NCBI GenBank assembly: GCA_902570265.1
Contig: CACFXF010000001.1
Location: 62,001-126,000 of the forward strand
DNA: 64,000 nt
Direction of reading: 5' to 3'
DNA from: an uncultured Alphaproteobacteria bacterium
GTDB lineage: Bacteria > Pseudomonadota > Alphaproteobacteria > Rhodobacterales > Rhodobacteraceae
A model generated the notes under the pieces. The model worked only from the letters and a program-made list of their open reading frames with translations. It did not search any database and was not told the DNA's origin. The translations under genes were made by a program, and so were the position numbers. Positions 54,704-64,000 of the stretch are shown here, one piece after another (within the stretch, counting starts at the first letter, position 1; the number at the start of each line of letters is the position of its first letter).

Positions 54704-54775
54704 TGGTGAGACATATAAAATAGTTAAGTCTATCTATTTTTTTTTCAATAACACTTTAATAAAACTTTAGAGTAT

Positions 54776-55537
54776 TTAAACAAATGACTTAGGTTTTGTT
54801 TCCCAACCTGTTAGACAAATTATGTCAAATGTTGCAATATAACTATTATGTATTTTACTAGACGAGAAGTTGTTTTTGTAAAAATTTAGAACATCGTTTA
54901 AAAAAATTTTTGTTAACGTCCTTTTACTTCTTTTTATCAAACAGTTAGTCTCTCCTATACTTTTTAAATCTATAATTAGATCCCAAGGATCTTGATATTC
55001 AATTTCAAAATGGAGCTTATCAGTAACACAAAATTTAAAACCAGACCTGCTTAGTAATGAACCATAGGTAGGGGTATCTATCATAGGATGTACTCTTGGA
55101 GAAATACCTCCAAAATTTTTTAATTCTGCATATTCCAGTGATTTCCTTAATTCGAATAGACTTCTCTCTCCAAACGCATACCCCATAAAAATACCAGCTT
55201 TTTTTAATCCAAACCTCATTTGTACTAATTTTGAAATTGGATCGTTAACACTATGTAGGTGCAAAGCACTAATAATAAAATCTTTGGAACTTGGGATAAT
55301 TTTTAGAAATTCATTATCATCAATAGTGCTTGTTTTTTTTTGACTAATATTATGAGCCCAGTGTTTTGCAAAAGGACCAACTACTAATGTTTCTAAAAAT
55401 TCGTCTCCAATTTCTACTAATCTTTCTTTTAAATCATTAATAGCTAAGCTATGTAAAAAAGAAGGAAATTTATTTATGATCCTTTTTTTCCTGATATTAA
55501 TTAGGTTTTCGTCAAAAATATTTTGTTGATTAATCAT
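54776..55537 (-). CDS. Methyltransferase-like protein, BioC/NDUFAF5-related, degenerate SAM site
   Basis: A 253-residue protein that follows the layout of the alphaproteobacterial BioC-like family related to the complex I assembly factor NDUFAF5. The start IFDENLINIRKKRIINKFPSF (partly quoted) and FLHSLAINDLKERL are typical, as is GGISPRVHPMIDTPTYGSLLSRSGF near residue 155. The glycine-rich SAM loop normally reads like LDLGCGxG; here the place holds ETLVVGPFAKHW, so SAM binding is doubtful. It is divergent from the carbon-nitrogen hydrolase gene, an arrangement I recall from relatives. Confidence 0.62.
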   Translation of the reverse strand: MINQQNIFDENLINIRKKRIINKFPSFLHSLAINDLKERLVEIGDEFLETLVVGPFAKHWAHNISQKKTSTIDDNEFLKIIPSSKDFIISALHLHSVNDPISKLVQMRFGLKKAGIFMGYAFGERSLFELRKSLEYAELKNFGGISPRVHPMIDTPTYGSLLSRSGFKFCVTDKLHFEIEYQDPWDLIIDLKSIGETNCLIKRSKRTLTKIFLNDVLNFYKNNFSSSKIHNSYIATFDIICLTGWETKPKSFV

Positions 55538-55596
55538 GAGATGATAATTTATAAAAATTTATCTAAATAAAAAGTAATATTAAGAAGTATTTTAAA

Positions 55597-56367
55597 ATGG
55601 ATCCAGATATAAAAATAGGAATAATACAATTAACTTCAAATGATAATTTACAAGATAACTGTAATCAAATGGATTATTATTTCAACCAATGCTTAAAAGA
55701 TGGAGCTAATTTTATTTTAAGCCCTGAAGTTTCAAATTTCATCTCAACAAATACCGAACTTAAAAAAAAATCTATAAAATTTGAGAAAGAAGACCCTATT
55801 ATCAATAAAGTGAAAAATTCCTGTAGTAAATTTAAAGTTTGGTCATTAATTGGATCAGTCATACTAAAAATAAAAAAATTTGGACAAGAAAAATTTGTTA
55901 ATAGATCTATTCTAGTAAATCCAAATGGTAGAATTATAGCAAGATACGACAAAATTCATATGTTTGATGTAATTATCGATAGTAAAGAAACTTATAGAGA
56001 ATCAAAAAAATTTATGCCTGGTAGAAATACGGTACTGGCAAAAACACCATTTGCTAATATTGGTCTTACTATATGTTATGATATAAGATTTCCATACTTA
56101 TTTAGTAAACTCAAAGAAAGTGGTGCTGATATAATTTGTATTCCATCTGCTTTTACAACGAAAACTGGAAAGGATCACTGGGAGACCTTAGTAAAAGCAC
56201 GTGCTATAGAAAATAAGATTTATATTCTTGCTCCAGCTCAATGTGGGCAAAATACTTCCACAAGAAAAACTTGGGGCCACTCATTAATTATAAATCCTAA
56301 TGGAAAAATACTTTGTGATTTAGGGAATAATCCAGGCTATCGTGTACTAAGATTAAAAAATGATTAA
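55597..56367 (+). CDS. Carbon-nitrogen hydrolase (nitrilase superfamily, Nit2/Nit1-like)
   Basis: A 256-residue amidase with the catalytic Glu-Lys-Cys triad of the nitrilase superfamily: Glu in FILSPEVSNF (near residue 45), Lys in IARYDKIHMFDV (near 120), and Cys in IGLTICYDIRFPYLF (near 158). HMFDV after the lysine is typical of the Nit subgroup, which includes deaminated glutathione amidase and omega-amidase, so a repair role on alpha-keto acid amides is likely. Gene position next to the NDUFAF5-like gene and near ubiG matches a common alphaproteobacterial context. Substrate assignment is inference. Confidence 0.87.
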   Translation: MDPDIKIGIIQLTSNDNLQDNCNQMDYYFNQCLKDGANFILSPEVSNFISTNTELKKKSIKFEKEDPIINKVKNSCSKFKVWSLIGSVILKIKKFGQEKFVNRSILVNPNGRIIARYDKIHMFDVIIDSKETYRESKKFMPGRNTVLAKTPFANIGLTICYDIRFPYLFSKLKESGADIICIPSAFTTKTGKDHWETLVKARAIENKIYILAPAQCGQNTSTRKTWGHSLIINPNGKILCDLGNNPGYRVLRLKND

Positions 56368-56429
56368 ATGTTGCAAATTTTCAAAGATATTATAGCCTAT
56401 GATATAGGTAATGATTTCAAATTATATAA

Positions 56430-56870
56430 ATGAAAAAAATATCAAATAATTTGGCTCCTCTGATCTTATTTTCTGAAATCTCAACTATTGATCAATTAAT
56501 AAGAGCTCAAATTTCGAAAATCTTGCCTGATAATATGGCTATATCTCATTTATCAGTATTAAACCATTTATCTTCTATACAAAATGAGAAGACCCCCATG
56601 CAATTAGCTAAAAGTTTTCATGTGACAAAGGGCGCTATGACAAATACACTTTCAAAATTAGAAGCATCTGGATATATCAATATAAGACCAGATTGGAATG
56701 ATGCTAGAAAAAAACAAGTTAAAATTAGTAGAGCTGGAGCAGAAGCACAACGCGAGGCTATAAAATCCATTACACCAATTTTGGATAAAGTAATTAGTAA
56801 ACTTGGTAAAGAAAAAGCAGATTTAGCTTTACCAATTATTAGAGAGCTTAGGAATATTTTAATAAATTAA
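56430..56870 (+). CDS. MarR-family transcriptional regulator
   Basis: A 146-residue winged-helix regulator. The MarR recognition helix region reads TPMQLAKSFHVTKGAMTNTLSKLEASGYI (helix core LAKSFHVTKGAMTNTLSKL), followed by the wing RPDWNDARKKQVKISRAGAEA. Dimer helices flank both ends. It probably binds a palindrome in a promoter and responds to a small ligand or oxidation. It ends exactly where the next gene begins (TAA then ATG at 56871), so the two are likely co-transcribed; it may regulate the neighbours but no operator was identified. Confidence 0.85.
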   Translation: MKKISNNLAPLILFSEISTIDQLIRAQISKILPDNMAISHLSVLNHLSSIQNEKTPMQLAKSFHVTKGAMTNTLSKLEASGYINIRPDWNDARKKQVKISRAGAEAQREAIKSITPILDKVISKLGKEKADLALPIIRELRNILIN

Positions 56871-57599
56871 ATGATTGGGAAAACAAAAAAAATACTGATA
56901 ATTGGAAGTGCTCCAGATTCTGTAAATGCAAATAAATGGAAAAATATTTCATTTGATAATATTGTTGCTATAAATAACGCTTGGAAAGTAAGAAAAGATT
57001 GGACTAATTGTATTTATCCAGAAGATTTTCCAGAAAATAAAAGACCAAAATCTAGCGAAACACAAACTCTACATTCTTCGGAAGAATATGTTAAAGCACA
57101 AAATCACTTTGGTGGTTTTGTATATGCTGGAGGTACTATGGCTTTTACGGCCGGATATTGGGTTCTATATAAGTTTAAACCTCAAATAATATGTTATACT
57201 GGCTGTGATATGGTTTACACAGGAGAAAAAACTCATTTTTATGGAAAAGGCAAAGCAGACCCTCTTAGAAAAGATAAAACATTAAATAATTTATTAGCAA
57301 AATCTGCAAGGTTGGAAGCAATTGCATTTTTAAATAAGTGTAAAATCCTTAACTTATCAAATATATCGGAAAGCAAACTTACTTTTCCTAAAGTAGAGGT
57401 TAATGACTTAGATAATGCAGTTAAAATCCACTACAACAAGTTTAAGGAGGAAAAAATTAATTTGGCATTACAAAAAGAAAAAAAAACTGGTTATTTTATA
57501 CCAGATGGAAAATACTGGAAACAAATGGATAAATTTGACCAAAAAGAAATTAAAGTAATTGATGAATTATGGTTGTCTTCTATTCAGAAAGAAATTTAG
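56871..57599 (+). CDS. Conserved hypothetical protein with nucleotide-sugar-transferase-like N-terminus
   Basis: A 242-residue protein I cannot assign with confidence. The N-terminus KKILIIGSAPDSVNANKW followed by IVAINNAWKVRKDWTNCIYP resembles the start of GT42-like sialyltransferases and other proteins with an IIGxGPS loop. Later come FVYAGGTMAFTAGYWVLYKF and CYTGCDMVYTGEKTHFYGKG. No signal peptide or membrane segment is present. It begins directly after the MarR stop (zero spacing) and converges on ubiG one base away. A glycosyltransferase-like or nucleotide-binding function is only a suggestion. Confidence 0.55.
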   Translation: MIGKTKKILIIGSAPDSVNANKWKNISFDNIVAINNAWKVRKDWTNCIYPEDFPENKRPKSSETQTLHSSEEYVKAQNHFGGFVYAGGTMAFTAGYWVLYKFKPQIICYTGCDMVYTGEKTHFYGKGKADPLRKDKTLNNLLAKSARLEAIAFLNKCKILNLSNISESKLTFPKVEVNDLDNAVKIHYNKFKEEKINLALQKEKKTGYFIPDGKYWKQMDKFDQKEIKVIDELWLSSIQKEI

Positions 57600-57600
57600 A

Positions 57601-58341
57601 TTAATTTTTTATAGAAGAGATAACGAAATTCACAGAAAGATCTTTATGAGATAAACTCCAATTCCACTTTAAAAAATTAAAAACAAAACCTCTTCTGTCA
57701 ATTACTTTTAAATCGGATTGTTCAATGTAATTACATAATTCTTCAGGTTTAATAAACTTATTCCATTCATGAGTTTTTTTTGGAAGCCATTTCATTATAT
57801 ATTCAGCTCCAATAATTGCCCACAAATAGCTTTTATAATTTCTGTTTATTGTAGAACAAATCATTAAACCATCTTTCTTTATAAGGCTAGAGCAGGTTAG
57901 AAGATAACTTTTTGGCTCTGGAACGTGTTCGACCACTTCCATATTTAAAATTACATCAAAAATCTCTTTTTGAGCCAAAAGTTTTTCAGCTGTAGAGATC
58001 CTATAATCTATTTTTAAACCAGACTTTTCTGAATGTAACTTTGCAACTTTAATATTTTTTTCAACTGGATCCACACCAACTACAGATGCACCTAACCGAG
58101 CCATTGGTTCTGTTAATAAACCACCACCACAACCAATATCTAAAATCCTTAATTTTTTAAAAGGCTCTAGACTATCATAGTCACAATTAAAATGTATTTT
58201 AATTTGATCTACAATATATTCTAGACGACAGGGATTGAGCATATGCAGTGGTTTAAATTTTCCATTAGGATTCCACCATTCAGTGGCCATAGATTCAAAT
58301 TTATAAATTTCGTCCTTGTCTACTTCAGCATTTTTTTTCAT
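57601..58341 (-). CDS. ubiG: Ubiquinone biosynthesis 3-O-methyltransferase
   Basis: A 246-residue SAM methyltransferase that carries out both O-methylations of ubiquinone synthesis. [20 protein letters not shown] near residue 18 is the UbiG signature; the SAM loop is [20 protein letters not shown] and the post-motifs [14 protein letters not shown] and [10 protein letters not shown] follow. Length equals E. coli UbiG (240). It serves the quinone pool used by the bc1 complex also encoded here. Divergent from pip. Confidence 0.94.
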   Translation of the reverse strand: MKKNAEVDKDEIYKFESMATEWWNPNGKFKPLHMLNPCRLEYIVDQIKIHFNCDYDSLEPFKKLRILDIGCGGGLLTEPMARLGASVVGVDPVEKNIKVAKLHSEKSGLKIDYRISTAEKLLAQKEIFDVILNMEVVEHVPEPKSYLLTCSSLIKKDGLMICSTINRNYKSYLWAIIGAEYIMKWLPKKTHEWNKFIKPEELCNYIEQSDLKVIDRRGFVFNFLKWNWSLSHKDLSVNFVISSIKN

Positions 58342-58395
58342 ATTATATTCCTAAAACTTAATTGATATTTAATATTTAAAAACAATTCATCAACC

Positions 58396-61409
<3,014 letters not shown>

Positions 61410-61433
61410 TTAGTGTTTAAACCTAAAACTTTT

Positions 61434-62045
61434 TTAAGTACTTTTATTTATTTCAATCGAATTAACTACAGACTTTAATTTTTCCTCAAGTTGTCTGTAA
61501 GAAGAGTAATTACTATTTTTTTTAGAAAAACCATATGCACTTGCTGAAATTAAAATATTATCATAAAGACTTAATGCTTTCCAAAACTTACTTCCCGTAT
61601 TAAGAAAATTGTTTACTTTTTTTGTAGACATTGACATGTAAAGAGTATTTCCCTTTTGATAAGATTTGATAATTTTTTGACCATTTATATTAAAAATATT
61701 ATTTAATTTAACATCATTACTTTTTATAAGATCTGAAATTTGTGAATACGAATTCAATCCGGGTTCCTGTTGAAATCTTACAGTAATTATAGATGATATG
61801 GGCCTTCTGATTAATTGATTTGAATTTGGGTTTGTGATACATTCTGTGAGAATTAATACCAAGCTATTATTTTTTTCTTGGGTTAAATCACTATTAAGAC
61901 AAAATTCTTTAGTTGATTTTATAGTTATTTGATAATCATCAATACTATAATTGGCAGATTTTTGAATATCACTTACTTGATTATTAACACATGACATTAA
62001 TAAAAAGCTGATAGGAAGAAAGTTTTTTATAATTTTAAATAGCAT
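61434..62045 (-). CDS. Putative lipoprotein of unknown function
   Basis: A 203-residue protein with a lipoprotein signal: basic start, hydrophobic core LPISFLLMS, and a lipobox LMSC with the lipidated Cys near residue 19. It is exported to the periplasmic face and probably anchored in the outer membrane. The rest shows no domain I recognise; an aromatic and Ser/Asn-rich composition and alternating strands suggest a small beta-rich domain. The 388-base region from the FadH-like stop to accD holds only this gene and spacers. Confidence 0.6.
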   Translation of the reverse strand: MLFKIIKNFLPISFLLMSCVNNQVSDIQKSANYSIDDYQITIKSTKEFCLNSDLTQEKNNSLVLILTECITNPNSNQLIRRPISSIITVRFQQEPGLNSYSQISDLIKSNDVKLNNIFNINGQKIIKSYQKGNTLYMSMSTKKVNNFLNTGSKFWKALSLYDNILISASAYGFSKKNSNYSSYRQLEEKLKSVVNSIEINKST

Positions 62046-62138
62046 GATATGTTTGTAAAAACTTTTACACCCTTTTTTTTATTTTTCAGTTGGTATATAA
62101 ACTTTATGTTGAATATATGTCTAATTAATTATTATTTG

Positions 62139-62155
62139 TACATTTTATAAATGTA
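62139..62155. repeat. Perfect inverted repeat upstream of accD
   Basis: TACATTT at 62139-62145 and AAATGTA at 62149-62155 with a TAT centre form a perfect 7-base inverted repeat, 57 bases before the accD ATG, in very AT-rich sequence. It has the size of an operator for a dimeric regulator, but an AT-rich chance palindrome cannot be excluded. Confidence 0.35.
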
Positions 62156-62211
62156 TATATGTTTTTGAATTATTCTATAAATTTATAAAAAAATATTTTT
62201 GAAGGAAAAAA

Positions 62212-63111
62212 ATGAATTGGATCTCAAACTACGTTCGACCTAAAATTAATGCTATTTTTTCTAAAAAAGATACGCCAGAAAATCTTTGGCAAAAATGTCC
62301 AAATTGTGGAATGATGCTTTTCCATAGAGAAGTAAAAGATGCTTTATGCGTATGTAATGGATGTGGACACCATATGCTTATTCCTCCTAAAGAAAGGTTA
62401 TTAAACCTCTTTGATGGTGGTATTTACTCAAGAATTGATTATGAAGATGTTATCGAGGATCCTTTAAATTTTAAAGATACAAAAAAATATACAGATAGAA
62501 TTAAAGAAACAAGAAAGAAGACTGGTGAAAAAGATGCCATGCTACTGACTGTTGGAGATATAGGTAGATTAAAAGTAACTGTAGCCGTTCAAAATTTTTT
62601 ATTTATGGGTGGATCAATGGGCATGTCAGTAGGTAATAGTATAATTGCAGGAGTTAATAATTGTATAAAATTTAAAACACCTTTTGTAATGTTTGCAGCA
62701 GCTGGTGGAGCAAGAATGCAAGAAAGTATTCTTTCACTTATGCAAATGCCAAGGTCCACTGTTGCTATTCAATCATTAAGAGAAGCCAAATTACCCTATG
62801 TTGTAGTCTTAACAAATCCCACTACTGGAGGTGTTACTGCCTCATATGCAATGCTAGGAGATATAACAATTGCAGAACCAAACGCACTTATATGTTTTGC
62901 TGGTCCCAGGGTAATAGAACAAACAATAGGTGAAAAATTACCTGATGGTTTTCAGAAATCTGAATATTTATTTGATCATGGTATGATTGATATGGTTACT
63001 AGTAGGGATAAAATTAGGGATCAACTTATACTTTTATTACATATACTTATGAAAAAACCTCGTGCTATCAGAGGTGATATTAAAAAAGATATAGACGAAA
63101 TCAATTCTTGA
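62212..63111 (+). CDS. accD: Acetyl-CoA carboxylase carboxyltransferase, beta subunit
   Basis: A 299-residue beta subunit of the carboxyltransferase that, with AccA, forms malonyl-CoA for fatty acid synthesis. The N-terminal zinc ribbon is C29, C32, C48, C51. Crotonase-fold core motifs are FVMFAAAGGARMQESILSLM, VVLTNPTTGGVTASYAMLGD (each in part) and ICFAGPRVIEQTIGEKLPDG. Length equals E. coli AccD (304). The accD-folC order is the usual alphaproteobacterial arrangement; trpA is not upstream. Confidence 0.96.
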   Translation: MNWISNYVRPKINAIFSKKDTPENLWQKCPNCGMMLFHREVKDALCVCNGCGHHMLIPPKERLLNLFDGGIYSRIDYEDVIEDPLNFKDTKKYTDRIKETRKKTGEKDAMLLTVGDIGRLKVTVAVQNFLFMGGSMGMSVGNSIIAGVNNCIKFKTPFVMFAAAGGARMQESILSLMQMPRSTVAIQSLREAKLPYVVVLTNPTTGGVTASYAMLGDITIAEPNALICFAGPRVIEQTIGEKLPDGFQKSEYLFDHGMIDMVTSRDKIRDQLILLLHILMKKPRAIRGDIKKDIDEINS

Positions 63112-63148
63112 TTTATACACTTTTTAAATAAAATAGGATTTTTATAAA

Positions 63149-64000
63149 CTGTCAAATTTAGTTAATGTAAAAGAAAAAAAACATTGTAAAAAAATCTTAA
63201 ATAATTTCCCAAAAAGATTGGGGTTAAATAAATTAAGAATTTCAAAGCTTTTAAAAAAAATTGGTAATCCTCATGAATCCTTACCTCCTGTAATTCATAT
63301 TGCAGGGACAAACGGAAAAGGTTCTACAGTAGCATTTATAAAAACAGGACTAGAATCCAGAGGTGATAAAGTACACGTGTTTACTTCACCACATTTAGTA
63401 GACATCACAGAAAGAATTTTAATAGCTGGAAAAAAAATTGACTTAAAACTCTTTAATGTCTTATTAGAGAAATGTGTAAAAGCTAATGGTAACAATGACC
63501 TGAGTTTTTTTGAACTAATTACAGCAGTTGCTTTCTTAGCATTCTCAAGAAATAAGGCTAATTGGACAATTTTAGAAGTTGGCTTGGGAGGTAGATTGGA
63601 TTCTACCAATGTTATTAAAAGTCCTTTTTTAAGCATTATAACTCCAATTTCTATGGATCATCAGGAATTTTTAGGTAATAACATAAAAAAAATTGCCTTT
63701 GAAAAAAGTGGTATAATTAAAGAGAATTCAAAAGTGATTATTTCTAAACAAAAAAATGCTGCCCTAAAAGTTATAAAAAATGAAGCAAATAAGGTTGATT
63801 GTAAAACATATACATATGGAAATGATTTTAAGGCAAAATACTGTAAAAATTCTTTTTTATTTATAACTAAAAGAAAAAAAATAATACTTCCAATCCCATT
63901 GCTTAATGGAATCCATCAAATAGAGAATGCCTCAGTTTCAATTGCCGCACTTATAGAATTAAAATGTAGAAAAAAAAACCTAGTTGATGCGTTAACCAAG
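63149..64000 (+). CDS. folC: Dihydrofolate/folylpolyglutamate synthase, partial, apparent CTG start
   Basis: The first 284 residues of a FolC ligase that attaches glutamate to dihydropteroate and folates; the gene runs off the window end. The ATP loop is IHIAGTNGKGSTVAF (P-loop AGTNGKGS), followed by VFTSPHLVDITERI, LEVGLGGRLDSTNV, SMDHQEFLGN and LNGIHQIENA. No ATG, GTG or TTG precedes the conserved N-terminal helix; the frame opens after TAG at 63134-63136. CTG at 63149, ten bases after AGGA (63135-63138), is the best start and gives MSNLVNVKEK. TTG at 63218 is the alternative but would remove 23 residues and has no ribosome site. Confidence 0.85.
   Translation, partial: MSNLVNVKEKKHCKKILNNFPKRLGLNKLRISKLLKKIGNPHESLPPVIHIAGTNGKGSTVAFIKTGLESRGDKVHVFTSPHLVDITERILIAGKKIDLKLFNVLLEKCVKANGNNDLSFFELITAVAFLAFSRNKANWTILEVGLGGRLDSTNVIKSPFLSIITPISMDHQEFLGNNIKKIAFEKSGIIKENSKVIISKQKNAALKVIKNEANKVDCKTYTYGNDFKAKYCKNSFLFITKRKKIILPIPLLNGIHQIENASVSIAALIELKCRKKNLVDALTK

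Overview
The window reads as about 64 kb of a streamlined, AT-rich alphaproteobacterial chromosome, most likely from a free-living marine lineage. The evidence is the gene content and order: rbfA-truB-(insert)-rpsO-pnp, accD-folC, a petABC cytochrome bc1 operon with a twin-arginine Rieske protein, a NUDIX-CCA transferase pair, and a methyltransferase / carbon-nitrogen hydrolase / ubiG neighbourhood. Genes are packed with very short or overlapping junctions, Shine-Dalgarno signals are often weak, and no gene-free stretch exceeds 300 bases (the longest, 3571-3850, lies between two divergent kinases and shows nothing I can name). I cannot fix the genus. SAR116-like or Rhodospirillales-like is a guess. 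No rRNA, CRISPR array, insertion sequence or phage gene was seen.

Layout. 0-5.1 kb: a TylF-like methyltransferase, a D-erythronate-dehydrogenase-like SDR, a xylulokinase-like FGGY kinase and a divergent D-ribulokinase-like FGGY kinase, suggesting sugar or sugar-acid use. 5.2-10.0 kb: a complete polyamine-type ABC importer (ATPase, binding protein, two unusually long permeases) with a strong terminator hairpin placed after the binding-protein gene. 10.0-12.9 kb: an aminotransferase and a thiamine-diphosphate enzyme in one unit. 13.1-15.5 kb: a protein resembling ribosome recycling factor, a HugZ-like flavin/heme protein, a small secreted protein and the murein endopeptidase MepA. 15.6-31.1 kb: a catabolic island with an HMG-CoA-lyase-like enzyme, a type III CoA transferase, an isochorismatase-fold hydrolase, an MBL hydrolase, two SDRs, a full Liv-type ABC importer, an FAD monooxygenase, a CE4/PuuE-like deacetylase, a methylisocitrate-lyase-like enzyme, an arylmalonate-decarboxylase/maleate-isomerase-like protein and an aldehyde dehydrogenase. 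The substrate is unknown. 31.1-64 kb: mainly housekeeping genes (tRNA-Lys, dapF, mtaB, gabD, trmL, petABC, aroC, tlyA, hemF, CCA transferase, NUDIX, hslO, lytic transglycosylase, dapB, rbfA, truB, rpsO, pnp, hemH, ubiG, pip, an enoate-reductase-family enzyme, accD, folC).

Points of most interest. (1) At 51.9-53.6 kb a class IV aminotransferase overlaps a sulfotransferase-like gene. The pair looks like an unfused version of the plant proteins called branched-chain-aminotransferase-like. The aminotransferase frame extends about 62 codons upstream of its first ATG and appears to start at a non-NTG codon. (2) A divergent RRF-like paralogue lies at 13.1 kb. (3) folC also lacks an ATG/GTG start at its expected N-terminus. 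(4) The CCA-adding enzyme has Asn in place of the first catalytic Asp. (5) The 15-kb catabolic island combines the folds used for the end steps of N-heterocycle or ureide degradation with a dedicated transporter. All functions are inferred by reading the translated sequence, with no database search.
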